Source: Nocardia arizonensis (GTDB lineage: Bacteria; Actinomycetota; Actinomycetes; Mycobacteriales; Mycobacteriaceae). From it: a stretch of DNA of 64,000 nucleotides. Shown piece after piece: positions 62,711-64,000 of this stretch; positions within the stretch are counted from its first letter, which is position 1, and each line of letters begins with the position of its first letter. The position numbers and the translations under genes were made by a program. The stretch spans positions 62,001-126,000 of the forward strand of contig NZ_LGYZ01000065.1 in assembly GCF_001310275.1 (NCBI RefSeq), written 5' to 3'. The notes under the pieces are model-generated. The model worked only from the letters and a program-made list of their open reading frames with translations. It was not told where the DNA came from and did not search any database.

Positions 62711-64000
62711 GATGCTTCTCCTTCTGCGGCAAGCAATTCGGCCAGCAGTTCATCGACGGATTCGTCCGACAGGTCATCGAGTCCATCGAGCAGTTCGGTG
62801 GCCGTCCGTTCCGCGGCGACCTCGGTCGCCGAGATCGCGTGACCGTTCGAATCGGCCGCAGCCCGTGCCGATTCGTTGTCGAGTTGAGTGATGAGCCACG
62901 CCGCGAACTCAGCGACACTCGGTCCTTCCAGCAATCGGATCACCGGGATGGTCACCGGCAGGTCGCGTTCGATGCGGGTCCTGAGTTCGATCGCGCCCAG
63001 TGAGTCGAGCCCCATGTAGCGCAGGGGGCGGTCCCTGTCGAGTGCGTCGACGTCCATACCGAGTCGGCGGGCGACCTCACCGGCGAGGTAGGTCTCCAGC
63101 AAGTTCCGGTGTTCGGCGACCGGGCGGGTTCGCAGTGCCTCCCCGATCACGCTGGTCACCGCTCCGTGGGCGGCGCCGTGTTCGGTGGGCAGCAGGTCGG
63201 CGAATCGGGGTCTCACGGCGGTGCCCGCGAGCATCTGCCGCCACGCGGCGCCCTGGACAGGGACGACCACCGCCTCCACCGGATCGGCGACCACGATGCG
63301 ATCCAGGATCGCGAGGCCGACCTCCGGGGTGATGGCGCCGAGGCCGAGGCTCGTGACGTGGGAGGTGCGGTCCTCACGACTGGCCAGACCGACCTCGCTC
63401 CACGGACCCCACGCGATACTGGTGGCGGGCAATCCGATATCGCGGCGGTATCGGGCAAGCGCGTCCAGGAACGCGTTCGCCCCGGCGTAGTTGGCCTGGC
63501 CCGGTGAACCGAGCACACCTGCCGCGGACGAGAAGTACACCATGAAGTCCAGTGGCGCCCGCACGGTCGCGGTGTGCAGATGCCATGCGCCCAGCACCTT
63601 CGGCGTCATGACCCGGTGCATGCTCGACTCGTCGAGACGGTCGAGTACCGCGTCCGCAAGGGTGCCCGCCGCGTGCACGATGCCGCGCAGCGGCGGCATG
63701 GTCAGCTCTGCGGTGGCGATCATCTCCGCGACCTCGGATGCCGAGCCCACATCGGTGCGACTCACCTCGACCCGGACGCCGGACGCTTCGAGTGCCTCGA
63801 TCGCCTCACGCGCACGGTCGCCAGGAGCGCTGCGACCGGCGAGGATCAGGTGACGCGCGCCACGGCGGACCAACCACCCGGCGACCTCGATACCGAGACC
63901 ACCGAGACCACCGGTGACCAGATAGGTCCCGTCTTCTCGCAGGTGCGGTGTCTCCACCACGATCTCCGGCGCCCGATCGGTGTCGGTGGTCAACACGATC
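62707..64000 (-). CDS. Polyketide synthase, C-terminal part (KR-ACP), 5' end beyond window
   Basis: The last about 430 residues are seen. Ketoreductase with TGGLGGLG, HAAGTLADAVLDRL and the catalytic block YFSSAAGVLGSPGQANYAGA (Ser, Tyr, Asn). The LxD form points weakly to a B-type KR. ACP with Ser in YMGLDSLGAIELRTRIE. The C-terminal acidic helix (LLDGLDDLSDESVDELLAEL) resembles docking motifs that pair with the next NRPS. The gene continues past 64000. Confidence 0.92.
   Translation of the reverse strand, partial: IVLTTDTDRAPEIVVETPHLREDGTYLVTGGLGGLGIEVAGWLVRRGARHLILAGRSAPGDRAREAIEALEASGVRVEVSRTDVGSASEVAEMIATAELTMPPLRGIVHAAGTLADAVLDRLDESSMHRVMTPKVLGAWHLHTATVRAPLDFMVYFSSAAGVLGSPGQANYAGANAFLDALARYRRDIGLPATSIAWGPWSEVGLASREDRTSHVTSLGLGAITPEVGLAILDRIVVADPVEAVVVPVQGAAWRQMLAGTAVRPRFADLLPTEHGAAHGAVTSVIGEALRTRPVAEHRNLLETYLAGEVARRLGMDVDALDRDRPLRYMGLDSLGAIELRTRIERDLPVTIPVIRLLEGPSVAEFAAWLITQLDNESARAAADSNGHAISATEVAAERTATELLDGLDDLSDESVDELLAELLAAEGEAS

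Overview
The window is high-GC DNA with strong codon bias, frequent GTG/TTG starts and translationally coupled genes. It carries actinomycete hallmarks: WXG100 proteins, a WS/DGAT wax-ester/triacylglycerol synthase, an MMPL transporter, an NDMA-dependent alcohol dehydrogenase, a CYP125-like P450, DUF3145 and DUF2637 proteins, and KstR-like operators. A mycolate-bearing actinomycete, most likely Nocardia or a close relative such as Rhodococcus, fits best; the genus is an inference.

Layout. 1-21.3 kb is chromosomal: an EAD-trypsin protease pair cut by the window edge, an ECF41-type sigma factor with its probable target promoter and hydrolase, small-molecule enzymes, a fused PabAB, two TerD-domain proteins (one fused to an HNH nuclease, one to a vWA domain), a CYP125-like P450 with a TetR regulator, and a divergent pair of paralogous small membrane proteins. 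21.4-27.0 kb is accessory: an IS5-like element, a frameshifted regulator, a WXG100-linked ADP-ribosyltransferase toxin module with a candidate immunity gene, then remnants of a group II intron, an ISL3-type transposase and a tyrosine integrase. 27.02-41.99 kb is a 15-kb integrative element bounded by 46-bp direct repeats, one of them the 3' part of an intact tRNA with a CAT anticodon. It has an integrase at the intact-tRNA end, a Nudix/HD/HTH-PLD regulatory trio, a long coupled transfer operon (Xis-like protein, relaxase-like protein, VirD4-like ATPase, membrane proteins), a non-coding kilobase with three large inverted repeats, and a Mrr-like nuclease as cargo.

42-50.3 kb is lipid and redox metabolism (deazaflavin-dependent oxidoreductase, quinone reductase, di-iron hydrolase with flavin/2Fe-2S reductase, WS/DGAT, SDR, YdcF). 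50.5-64 kb ends in a biosynthetic cluster read on the minus strand: a PKS module end (KR-ACP), an NRPS with the unusual order C-A-PCP-KASIII-pseudoKASIII whose adenylation code reads as serine, a flavin monooxygenase with an altered Baeyer-Villiger fingerprint, an MMPL exporter, an alpha/beta hydrolase and an amidase. The tandem active and dead KASIII domains fused to a serine-loading NRPS module are the most unusual content of the window.
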